DNA of 64,000 nucleotides from Nocardia cyriacigeorgica NBRC 100375 (lineage in GTDB: Bacteria > Actinomycetota > Actinomycetes > Mycobacteriales > Mycobacteriaceae): positions 1 to 64,000 of the forward strand of contig NZ_BAFY01000327.1 of assembly GCF_000308555.1 (NCBI RefSeq), in the 5' to 3' direction. Positions 24,569-31,878 of this stretch are shown here, piece after piece. Position 1 is the stretch's first letter; every line of letters starts with the position of its first letter. The position numbers and the translations under genes are program-made. The notes under the pieces were generated by a model. It searched no databases, was not told where the DNA came from, and saw only the letters and a list, made by a program, of their open reading frames with translations.

Positions 24569-26233
24569 ATGAACTCCACCTCCACCTCCGACCATGGGGT
24601 TGTCGACGTCATCGGTGTCGGCGCCGGCTTCACCGGCATGTACCTCTCGCACCGGCTGACGACAGCGGGCTGGACCTTCGCCGGGTTCGAGGCCGGGCCG
24701 AGCGTCGGTGGCACCTGGTTCTGGAACACCTATCCGGGCGCACGATGTGACGTCGAGAGCATCTACTACTCGTACTCCTTCGACGAGCAACTCCAGCAGG
24801 AGTGGACGTGGAGCGAGCGGTTCGCCCCGCAGGCCGAGATCCTCAGCTACATCGAACACGTCGCCGACCGCTTCGACCTGCGCAAGCACTTCACCTTCAA
24901 CACCCGCGTGGTGGCCTGCACCTGGAACGCTGCCGACCGGCTCTGGGAAGTCCAACTCGACAACGGCGAGGTCCGGCGCAGCCGCTACCTGGTCTCGGGT
25001 GCAGGTGGCCTGTCCACACCCAAGGACTTCGACGTGCCCGGACTGTCGAACTTCACCGGCCTGACGGTGTCGACCAGCCGGTGGAACATCTCCCTCGACG
25101 ATCTCGCGGGCAAGCGCGTGGCCGTGATCGGCACGGGATCCTCTGGCGTACAAGCCATTCCGCTCATTGCGGAGGTCGCCGAGCACCTCACGGTCTTCCA
25201 GCGCACCCCGAACTACGTGATGCCCGCCCGCAACCGCGTGCTCTCTCCGGAACAGGTCGCCGCCGTCAAGGACGACTACCCGGCCATCCGGGAGGAGTGC
25301 AGGCACTCGCCGGGCGGCATCCCCGATCGCCCCGTCACCGACCGCGCGTTCGACGTATCGGACGAGGAGCGTAGGCGACGCTACGAGGCGGCATACGAAC
25401 GCAGCGGCTTCCTCGGCGTCGGCGCCGAGTTCGCCGACCTGATCTTCGACGCCGAGGCGAACCGGACGGCATCGGAGTTCATCCACGACAAGATCCGCGA
25501 GATCGTGAAAGACCCGGTCACCGCGGAGCGGCTGGTGCCCAAGTACCACCCGCTCGGCGCCAAGCGCAGCGTCTTCGGCACCGACTACTACGAGACCTAC
25601 AACCGGCCGAACGTCTCGCTGGTGTCACTGCGCGAAGAGTCGATCGAGACGATGACCGAGAACGCGATCGTCACCTCGAACGGCACCTACGAGGTGGACG
25701 CCATCGTGCTCGCCATCGGGTTCGACGCCTTCACCGGCCCGCTGTTCGGGCTCAACATCACCGGCGCGTCCGGTAGGAAGCTGCAGGACACGTGGAGTGA
25801 CGGGATTCGCTCCTACCTCGGGTTCATGGCCGCCGACTTCCCCAACTTCTTCATGGTCGGTGGACCGCTCAGCCCGGCGCTGGCAAGCAACGTGGTGGTG
25901 ACGATCGAGCAGGCCGTCGACTGGATCGCCGACCTCATCGAACACGCCCGCGACACCGACGCGACCCTGATCGAGGCCACTCCCGAAGCCCAGCAGGAGT
26001 GGGTGGACATCACCGAGTGGACCGTATCCCAGACGCTGTACGCGACCACCGACTCCTGGTACCGGGGTTCCAATGTCGAGGGCAAGCCCAACACCTTCAT
26101 GGGCTATCTGGGTGGCGTCGGCAAGTATCGGCGCATGTGTACCGAGATCGCCAAACGCGGCTACCCCGGCGTCGAGATCGACGGTGAAACGCCGTCGCGC
26201 ACAGTCGGCCCTATTCACGAGGAGATCGCATGA
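24569..26233 (+). CDS. flavin-binding monooxygenase, Baeyer-Villiger type (copy 2)
   Basis: A 554-residue class B flavin monooxygenase, nearly collinear with copy 1. FAD motif GVGAGFTG (16-23), GGTWFWNTYPGARCD, and NADPH motif GTGSSG. The signature segment reads FTGLTVSTSRW (162-172): Ser168 replaces the His of FxGxxxHxxxW, exactly as in the other copy. Ketone-to-ester oxygenation is the family reaction; the motif change leaves activity and specificity open. Embedded in the acyl-CoA/dehydrogenase operon, with 4-bp overlap to the hotdog gene. Confidence 0.88.
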   Translation: MNSTSTSDHGVVDVIGVGAGFTGMYLSHRLTTAGWTFAGFEAGPSVGGTWFWNTYPGARCDVESIYYSYSFDEQLQQEWTWSERFAPQAEILSYIEHVADRFDLRKHFTFNTRVVACTWNAADRLWEVQLDNGEVRRSRYLVSGAGGLSTPKDFDVPGLSNFTGLTVSTSRWNISLDDLAGKRVAVIGTGSSGVQAIPLIAEVAEHLTVFQRTPNYVMPARNRVLSPEQVAAVKDDYPAIREECRHSPGGIPDRPVTDRAFDVSDEERRRRYEAAYERSGFLGVGAEFADLIFDAEANRTASEFIHDKIREIVKDPVTAERLVPKYHPLGAKRSVFGTDYYETYNRPNVSLVSLREESIETMTENAIVTSNGTYEVDAIVLAIGFDAFTGPLFGLNITGASGRKLQDTWSDGIRSYLGFMAADFPNFFMVGGPLSPALASNVVVTIEQAVDWIADLIEHARDTDATLIEATPEAQQEWVDITEWTVSQTLYATTDSWYRGSNVEGKPNTFMGYLGGVGKYRRMCTEIAKRGYPGVEIDGETPSRTVGPIHEEIA

Positions 26234-26604
26234 GCAGCGCAGTCCACCGGCGGTATGTCGCCTTCTCCGACGCGCACTACGCCGGTAACCTCGTCGACGG
26301 TGCCTACGCCTTGAAGCTGTTCGGCGACGTCGGCACCAACCTCTCGATCGAGCTGGATGGCCACGAAGGCTTGTTCGCCGGCTACTCGTCGGTGGAGTTC
26401 CTGGCCCCGATCCGGGGCGGTGATGTCGTCGAAGCCGAGGCGACCCTGGTGAAGAAGGGCAACCGAAGCCGCACAGTCGATTTCGAGCTCCGGGTGATCT
26501 GCCGGGGCTCCGACGACACCGGCCGCGCGCACGTCCTGCAACCGCCCTTGGTCGCGGTGCGCGCTCGCGGCACCGCCGTCATCCCCGCCGGCGGAACGGG
26601 GTAG
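26230..26604 (+). CDS. hotdog-fold beta-aminoacyl-CoA ammonia-lyase-like protein
   Basis: A 124-residue hotdog protein whose sequence closely follows 3-aminobutyryl-CoA ammonia lyase (Kal) of lysine fermentation: RRYVAFSDAHYAGNLVDGAY, LKLFGDVGTNLSIELDGHEG, SVEFLAPIRGGDVVEAEATL, KKGNRSRTVDFE. Kal eliminates ammonia from 3-aminobutyryl-CoA to give crotonyl-CoA. Here it sits between a monooxygenase and an FAD amine oxidase, with an enoyl-CoA hydratase in the same operon, so deamination of a beta-aminoacyl-CoA is plausible. Assignment is from motif recall. Confidence 0.75.
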   Translation: MSSAVHRRYVAFSDAHYAGNLVDGAYALKLFGDVGTNLSIELDGHEGLFAGYSSVEFLAPIRGGDVVEAEATLVKKGNRSRTVDFELRVICRGSDDTGRAHVLQPPLVAVRARGTAVIPAGGTG

Positions 26605-26609
26605 GCGTC

Positions 26610-27908
26610 ATGAAGTTGATCGACGACACCGGATGGGCCGGACAGCCCGACACGGCCGAACCGTCGCTGACCGGCGAGATCACCTGCGACGTCGTCGTGA
26701 TCGGCGGCGGTGGTGGCGGCATGTCGGCCGCCCTGCGTCTCGCCGACAAGGGCGTCGACGTGGTGCTGCTCGAGGCGAAGACACTGGGCTGGGGCGCCAC
26801 CTCCCGCAACGCCGGCTACATCACGAACTCGATCGCCGCCGATCCGGAGATGCTGGGATTCCTGCTGAAGCGTGAGCGGTTGCGCGAGCTGTACCGCTAC
26901 GCCGAGCACGCGGTGCATTTCGCCGAGGACGCGATCAAGCACCACGGCATCGACTGCGATTACCGCCAAGAGGGCATCGTCATGGGTGCGATCTCGAAGG
27001 GGCAGCTGCGGCACGCGCGCCGCAACGCGAAGGTGCTGGCCGAGGCCGGATCGTCGGGCGAATTCATCGAAGGCCCCGAAGCGGGCCTGCCGGAGGGTTT
27101 TCTCGGCGGCATCCGCGAAGGTGTCGGTGGCACGGTGAACCCGGGCAAGTTCGCCCTCGGGTTGCGTGCCGCGACGATCGCCGCCGGGGTCCGCGTCTAC
27201 GAGTCGACTCCCGCGCTCGACGTCGTCGACACTGGTGGGCGAGTCACCGTGGAGACCCCACACGGCAAAGTCAGGGCCCGCAAGGCGCTGCTGACCACGA
27301 ACGCCGCGAGCAACAGCCTGTCCATCGCGCCGAAGCACGTGGCGACGCCGGTGTGGACGTCGCTGGTCGAAACCGAACCCATTGCGCCCGAACGGCTCGA
27401 CGAGATCGGCTGGACCAGCCGCGCGCCCCTGGTGACACTGCACATGATCCTGGAGAGCTACCGCGTCACCCCGCGCGGCACCATCGCCTTCGGAACCCGC
27501 CGCATCCAGGCAGGTCGCAACCCGCTGCCCGACCGCACCCCGGCGACGAACGTCGTCGACGATCTCGTTCGCGGCTTCCGTGACCGCTTCCCCGGACTGC
27601 GCGACATCAAGCCGATGCAGGCCTGGGGCGGCTGGATCGGCATGAGTTCCACGTGGCTGCCGGTCGCCGGCGAGGCCTCCGCGAACGTGCTGTACTCCGC
27701 GGCCTGCAACGGCCACGGCTTCGCCCAGGCGCAGTACGTGGGTCATATGCTGGCCGACCACGTCACCGGCGCGCCCCGGCACGAGGACCTGGAGGCGATC
27801 TGGCACGGCCGCAAGCGGTTCTGGCCCAGCTTCGTCAGCAATCCGGCGCTGTATGCGGGTTGGCTCGCCGACCGCGCCACCGACCGTTGGTCCTCGCTGC
27901 GGAAGTAG
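26610..27908 (+). CDS. FAD-dependent oxidoreductase, PuuB/DAO-like amine oxidase
   Basis: A 432-residue DAO-family flavoprotein. The dinucleotide motif IGGGGGGMSAALRLADKG lies at residues 31-48, followed by GWGATSRNAGYI, the segment that in PuuB-type gamma-glutamylputrescine oxidoreductases reads GAxGRNGG. Later WGGWIGMSSTWLPVAG and YSAACNGHGFAQAQY close the FAD site. It would oxidise a primary or secondary amine or its gamma-glutamyl derivative. Last gene of the operon, 5 bp after the hotdog gene and followed by a strong hairpin. Confidence 0.88.
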   Translation: MKLIDDTGWAGQPDTAEPSLTGEITCDVVVIGGGGGGMSAALRLADKGVDVVLLEAKTLGWGATSRNAGYITNSIAADPEMLGFLLKRERLRELYRYAEHAVHFAEDAIKHHGIDCDYRQEGIVMGAISKGQLRHARRNAKVLAEAGSSGEFIEGPEAGLPEGFLGGIREGVGGTVNPGKFALGLRAATIAAGVRVYESTPALDVVDTGGRVTVETPHGKVRARKALLTTNAASNSLSIAPKHVATPVWTSLVETEPIAPERLDEIGWTSRAPLVTLHMILESYRVTPRGTIAFGTRRIQAGRNPLPDRTPATNVVDDLVRGFRDRFPGLRDIKPMQAWGGWIGMSSTWLPVAGEASANVLYSAACNGHGFAQAQYVGHMLADHVTGAPRHEDLEAIWHGRKRFWPSFVSNPALYAGWLADRATDRWSSLRK

Positions 27909-27925
27909 TCGCCACACCTGTTGTC

Positions 27926-27961
27926 GCCGGCCGTCGAAGCCGCTCGCCGTCGACGGCCGGC
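27926..27961 (+). terminator. hairpin after the acyl-CoA/amine operon
   Basis: A 12-bp perfect stem, GCCGGCCGTCGA paired with TCGACGGCCGGC, with a 12-base loop, 17 bp after the stop of the DAO-like gene. No U-tract. Confidence 0.75.
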
Positions 27962-28073
27962 TCGACGCGCGCGCGGGGAGGTCCTCGCAGAGGTCTTCTC
28001 GGTATCGAACCAGGACCCGGTCGACGAGCCGGGCGAATGACTTAGACAAACGACCAAGAATGTTGAGATCCAC

Positions 28074-29039
28074 ATGTTCACCAACACCTTTACCGAAACG
28101 TTCGGTGTCGAGCACCCCCTTGTCTGCGGCGGCATGACCGCCGTCGGCACCGCGGATCTGATCGGCGCCGTGGCCAACGCCGGTGCTCTCGGATTCCTCA
28201 CCGCGCTCACCCAGCCCACGCCCGAAGCGCTGGTCAAGGAGATCAACCGCTGCCGCGATCTCACCGACAAGCCGTTCGGGGTGAACCTGACCATCCTGCC
28301 GACCATCAAGCCGGTGCCGTATGACGAATACCGCGACGCCATCGTCGACAGCGGCATCACCATCGTCGAAACCGCCGGCGGTAATCCGCAGCCGCACCTG
28401 CCCACTTTCACGGCCGCGGGCGTGAAGGTGATCCACAAGGCGGTCACCGTTCGGCACGCGCTCAAGGCCCAGCAGCTCGGCGTCGACGCCGTCAGCATCG
28501 ATGGGTTCGAATGCGCGGGACACCCCGGCGAGGACGACGTTCCCGGTCTCGTGCTGATCCCCGCCGCCGCTCGGGCACTGACCATCCCGATCATCGCCAC
28601 CGGCGCAGGACTTGTCGCGGCCCTGGCGCTCGGCGCGTGCGCGGTCAATATGGGCACGCGATTCATGGCGACCACCGAGGCGCCCATTCATGACAACGTC
28701 AAACGGCAGATCGTCGACAACAGCGAACGCGACACCGTCATCGTGTTTCGCGAGTTCCACAACTCGGCCCGCGTTGCCCGCAATGCGGTATCGGAGGAGA
28801 TCGCCGCGATCTCCCGCGAACCCGGCGCGAGCTTCGACGACATCGCCCACCTGGCCAGCGGCGCACGCGCCCGCGAGCAGGTGTACGGCAACGGCGATGT
28901 CGACGGCGGGCTGTGGTGGGCCAGCCGGGCTCAGGGCCTGATCCACGATATCGGCAGCTGCGCGGAGGTGGTCGACACCATCCTCGCCGAAGCGCGGCAG
29001 ATCATCACCGGCACCCTGCCCGGTCAGCTCGCGGGCTGA
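28074..29039 (+). CDS. nitronate monooxygenase-like FMN protein
   Basis: A 321-residue 2-nitropropane-dioxygenase-family TIM barrel. It opens with VEHPLVCGGMTAVGTADLIG, contains GALGFLTALTQP, PFGVNLTILPT and EDDVPGLVLIPAAARAL, and has the FMN-phosphate region GACAVNMGTRFMATTEAP. The family oxidises nitronates or reduces quinones; many actinobacterial members have no known substrate. It is separated from the preceding operon by a terminator and 112 bp, so it may have its own promoter. A second hairpin follows. Confidence 0.85.
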   Translation: MFTNTFTETFGVEHPLVCGGMTAVGTADLIGAVANAGALGFLTALTQPTPEALVKEINRCRDLTDKPFGVNLTILPTIKPVPYDEYRDAIVDSGITIVETAGGNPQPHLPTFTAAGVKVIHKAVTVRHALKAQQLGVDAVSIDGFECAGHPGEDDVPGLVLIPAAARALTIPIIATGAGLVAALALGACAVNMGTRFMATTEAPIHDNVKRQIVDNSERDTVIVFREFHNSARVARNAVSEEIAAISREPGASFDDIAHLASGARAREQVYGNGDVDGGLWWASRAQGLIHDIGSCAEVVDTILAEARQIITGTLPGQLAG

Positions 29040-29048
29040 CGCTGTCTT

Positions 29049-29085
29049 CGAGCCGCCGAATCCGCGCGTCGGGTTCGGCGGTTCG
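29049..29085 (+). terminator. hairpin after the nitronate monooxygenase-like gene
   Basis: Imperfect 12-bp stem centred on CCGCCGAA / TTCGGCGG with a 13-base loop, starting 10 bp after the stop codon. Confidence 0.65.
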
Positions 29086-29132
29086 GCATGTCGGCCCTCC
29101 GTGTGTCATGGGGAATGATTCGCACGAATTAG

Positions 29133-29174
29133 TGGGTCAAATGGCTTGATCATATGACCCACTCCCGGTACCGT
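29133..29174 (+). promoter_or_regulatory. 29-bp island operator, copy C, inside a promoter
   Basis: TGGGTCA-N15-TGACCCA (29133-29161); inner bases AATG and CATA extend the arms to 10 of 11 matches. It overlaps a promoter with -35 TTGATC (29146-29151), 17-bp spacer and -10 TACCGT (29169-29174), identical in hexamers and spacing to copy B at 19331. About 20 bp beyond the -10 are also similar. It controls the membrane protein/amine oxidase pair. Confidence 0.75.
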
Positions 29175-29346
29175 TATGACTGGCATCACATTCCGACCCC
29201 CGCTGCATACCTGGATCAGCGGCCGGCTGTCGGACCCATGGATTGCCGGAACGAGACGACTACCGTTCCTCGATCGCTCGGTAGCGCTGACGAAAACGAC
29301 CCATTGCCGCTGGCCGGCGGGTGTCACCCCTTCAAGGAGAAGATCA

Positions 29347-30042
29347 ATGTCGATCAAGGAACTGCTGTTCGCGGTCGCGGACATCTGGATGATCGCCGTC
29401 GGTTTCACCTACGGCATCAAATTCATCCGGAACTACCGGAACTATCTGCTCGGACTCGAGTGGATCATCGTGGCGACATCGGGAACGAACTTCCTGATCT
29501 ATGGCTTGCTCAAAGCCGGTCATGACAGCCCGATGTACGCGTTCGCCTACTTCCTGGACGCCTTCTCGCGCTCGGTCGGTATCACGCTGATCCTGGTACT
29601 CGGGTTGATGAAGGTCACCCACCGGTACAAGCCCTCGGTGGCGGTCGACGTCGGCGCGTTCGCGCTCGCCGGTGTGGTCGGTTTCGTTCTGAGCGTTTAC
29701 GCCGAGGAGGTCGGTACCCCGGGCAAGATCTTCTACATCGTGGCCAACGTCCTCACGACGTTGTTCCTGATCTATTTCTCCAAGCGGCTCTGGGAGATCG
29801 GTGAGCGCGGGCACGCGGTGTGGGCCGGAATCGCGACGGCGTGCGGATTCGTGATCGCCGCGACCTACGACTTCGTCCACATTCCGGGCGACGATGCCGA
29901 GCACACCATCTTCTACATCTTCGCGCTGTCCACCTGGGGCTTGCAGATGTTCACCTACTACCGCGCTTACCGCGCCTTCGATGCTTACAACAAGAAGGTC
30001 GACGCTCCGGCTGTCATCGGTGACGCCCCCGTCACGGCGTGA
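29347..30042 (+). CDS. seven-helix integral membrane protein, function unknown
   Basis: A 231-residue membrane protein with about seven hydrophobic segments (FAVADIWMIAVGFTYGIKF, EWIIVATSGTNFLIYGLL, MYAFAYFLDAFSRSVGITLI, VAVDVGAFALAGVVGFVLSV, KIFYIVANVLTTLFLIYF, WAGIATACGFVIAATYDFVH and IFYIFALSTWGLQMFTYY). The start follows AAGGAG closely. I do not recognise the family. Sharing the operator-bearing promoter with a flavin amine oxidase, it is a candidate transporter or sensor for the island's substrate. Confidence 0.7.
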   Translation: MSIKELLFAVADIWMIAVGFTYGIKFIRNYRNYLLGLEWIIVATSGTNFLIYGLLKAGHDSPMYAFAYFLDAFSRSVGITLILVLGLMKVTHRYKPSVAVDVGAFALAGVVGFVLSVYAEEVGTPGKIFYIVANVLTTLFLIYFSKRLWEIGERGHAVWAGIATACGFVIAATYDFVHIPGDDAEHTIFYIFALSTWGLQMFTYYRAYRAFDAYNKKVDAPAVIGDAPVTA

Positions 30043-30077
30043 ATGCCGCACTGTCGTCAGGCCTGTCAGGAGACGAA

Positions 30078-31436
30078 ATGCCAACGCAGAATACGCAGGA
30101 AGAAACGACCGAGGTCGTCGTCATCGGCGCCGGAATGGCGGGATTGACGGCCGCGACCACCTTGGCCCCGACCACCGAGGTGGTCGTGCTCGAGTCCACC
30201 GACCGCACCGGCGGACGCGTCGACACCGTCCGCCAGGGCGACTACTGGATCAATGTCGGCACCCAGTTCACCGAGGGCACCGGCACGTTGATCGACGCGC
30301 TCGAACGGCACAACATCGAGATGGGTTCGCTCGCCGGCAAGAGCATCGCGTTGCATTTGAACGGTTCGACAGTCGATACCTCGAATCCGCTGGCGCTGAT
30401 GTTCCGCACACGCATGACGATGATGGATCGGCTCGGCCTCGCCATCGTCGGGGCGCGCATCCTCTCGGCCGCGCCGTTCCTCGAGTCGCAGAGCCGTTTC
30501 GCGCAGCGGGTGCGGGCCAGGCTCGAGTCCAAGCTGGCGTCGTATCTGCTGAACGGCGTGCGTTCGGAATTGGCCGCCATTATGGTCCGGTCGTGGTCGG
30601 CGCAGTGGATGGGCTGTGATCCGGACGAGACGGCCGCCGCGCAGTTCGTCTACTCGGTCGGCATCGCGCTGGCCGACCCGGAGAAGGTTCCGAACTTCTC
30701 GCTGCCGGTCGGCGGTAACCAGACGCTGACCGATGTGCTGACCGAGGATCTGGGCGCTCGCATCCGGCTGAACTCGGTGGTGCGATCGGTGCGCCGCGAC
30801 GGTGACGGTGTGGTCGTCGACTATCTCGACGGTGGCGTGCCCAGGCGGTTGCGGGCCGCGCGCGCGATCGTCACCACGCCCGCCGACATCACCGAACGGA
30901 TCATTCCGGATCTGCCGCAGCAGTACCGCAATGCGTTCAACGACATCACCTACGGTCGTTACGTGGTGGTCGGATTCTTCACCGACGAGGTCGGCCCGCA
31001 GCGCTGGGACAAGTATTTCGCCATCTCCGCACCGCAGCTGTCGTTCCAGGCGGTGTTCAACCACGCCGCGGCGCTGCGTACCGGCGACGACCGCAAGCCG
31101 GGCGGCGCCCTGGCGTGTTTCGCCGGTGGTGGCAAGGCCGACGAACTGCTCGACCTCCCCGACGAGGAGATCGTGTCCCGCTTCAGGGCCGATTTGCTCA
31201 GCGTGCTGCCCGAACTGGACGGCAAGCTGGGGGAGCCCATCGTGCGCAGGCACCGTCGAGTCGTCCCGTTCTGGGCACCCGGCCGGCGCAAGACGCTCCC
31301 CACCCTGCGCGATCCGCTCGGCCCCATCCATCTCGCCGGTGACTACCAGCTCGACGTGCCCTCGCTGGCCGACGCGGCCACCTCGGGCGAGCGTTCAGCA
31401 CTGGCCGTTCTGGCCGACCTGGGTCGCTCCGCATAG
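30078..31436 (+). CDS. flavin monoamine oxidase-family protein
   Basis: A 452-residue amine-oxidase flavoprotein. VIGAGMAGLTAATTLA with GxGxxG at 17-22, STDRTGGRVDTV (the conserved RxGGR), INVGTQFTEG, and near the C-terminus IHLAGDYQLDVPSLADAATSG, the FAD-binding closing motif. Family members convert primary amines to imines and then carbonyls. In this island it could turn an amine directly into the aldehyde or ketone used by the Baeyer-Villiger enzymes. AGGAG precedes the chosen ATG; the gene ends before a long hairpin. Confidence 0.88.
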   Translation: MPTQNTQEETTEVVVIGAGMAGLTAATTLAPTTEVVVLESTDRTGGRVDTVRQGDYWINVGTQFTEGTGTLIDALERHNIEMGSLAGKSIALHLNGSTVDTSNPLALMFRTRMTMMDRLGLAIVGARILSAAPFLESQSRFAQRVRARLESKLASYLLNGVRSELAAIMVRSWSAQWMGCDPDETAAAQFVYSVGIALADPEKVPNFSLPVGGNQTLTDVLTEDLGARIRLNSVVRSVRRDGDGVVVDYLDGGVPRRLRAARAIVTTPADITERIIPDLPQQYRNAFNDITYGRYVVVGFFTDEVGPQRWDKYFAISAPQLSFQAVFNHAAALRTGDDRKPGGALACFAGGGKADELLDLPDEEIVSRFRADLLSVLPELDGKLGEPIVRRHRRVVPFWAPGRRKTLPTLRDPLGPIHLAGDYQLDVPSLADAATSGERSALAVLADLGRSA

Positions 31437-31494
31437 CCGAACGTCATCCGGCGACGAGGGCGTCGCGCACCGATGTCATCCGCCCATCCGACAC

Positions 31495-31531
31495 GTGAGC
31501 CCCGGCCGACACCTATACGGCCGGGGCTCAC
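31495..31531. terminator. long hairpin terminator
   Basis: A 14-bp perfect stem (GTGAGCCCCGGCCG with CGGCCGGGGCTCAC) and a 9-base loop. It ends the amine-oxidase operon and probably the decayed gene converging from the right. Confidence 0.8.
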
Positions 31532-31569
31532 ACCTATGTACCAGTCGGGTCGATCGGTCCCGCCGGGGT

Positions 31570-31787
31570 TCAGGATGCATTTGCGTGCCTCTGCGCCATG
31601 CGTCGCATCATCTCCTCCGGTTCGACATCTACGACGTGGGAGGCGATCGTCCATCGGTGGCCGAAGGGGTCGATGATGTAGCCGTCGCGGTCGCCGTAGA
31701 ACTGGTCCTGTGCGGGCCGCTGGAGCTTGGCGCCGAGCCTGACCGCACGGGCGGTGACACGTCGACGTCACCGACGTAAACGAACAT
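31570..31787 (-). pseudogene. remnant of a VOC/PhnB-like (glyoxalase-fold) gene
   Basis: Two frames together encode the C-terminal half of a PhnB-like VOC protein: FVYVGDVDV in one frame, then, after a one-base shift, RLGAKLQRPAQDQFYGDRDG, YIIDPFGHRWTIASHVVDV and EEMMRRMAQRHANAS to a stop. QFYGDRDGYIIDPFGHRW is the typical metal-site strand. The N-terminal half is missing, and the position is taken by the ArsR-fusion upstream region. Frameshift plus truncation make function unlikely. Confidence 0.75.
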
Positions 31788-31849
31788 GACCACGGGGGCA
31801 GCCCAACCTGCGGCGGTGCCTGCGTTCCCGGTTACGCCGACACTATTGG

Positions 31850-31872
31850 ATCAAAATGGTTTGATGTATTCT
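31850..31872 (+). promoter_or_regulatory. ArsR-type operator and -10 of a leaderless promoter
   Basis: ATCAAA-ATGG-TTTGAT (31850-31865) is a perfect 6-bp inverted repeat matching the ATCAA-N6-TTGAT pattern of ArsR/SmtB operators. It is followed by TATTCT (31867-31872); the GTG of the regulator starts 6 bases later, so the message is probably leaderless. Confidence 0.65.
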
Positions 31873-31878
31873 GCGAGG

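Noticed and set aside
26382..28946. Very long open frame on the minus strand (about 854 codons)
   Set aside because: Antisense to the hotdog, DAO-like and nitronate monooxygenase genes, all with clear family motifs. Its peptide is rich in Arg, Gly, Asp and Ala with no domain, a usual GC-rich shadow.
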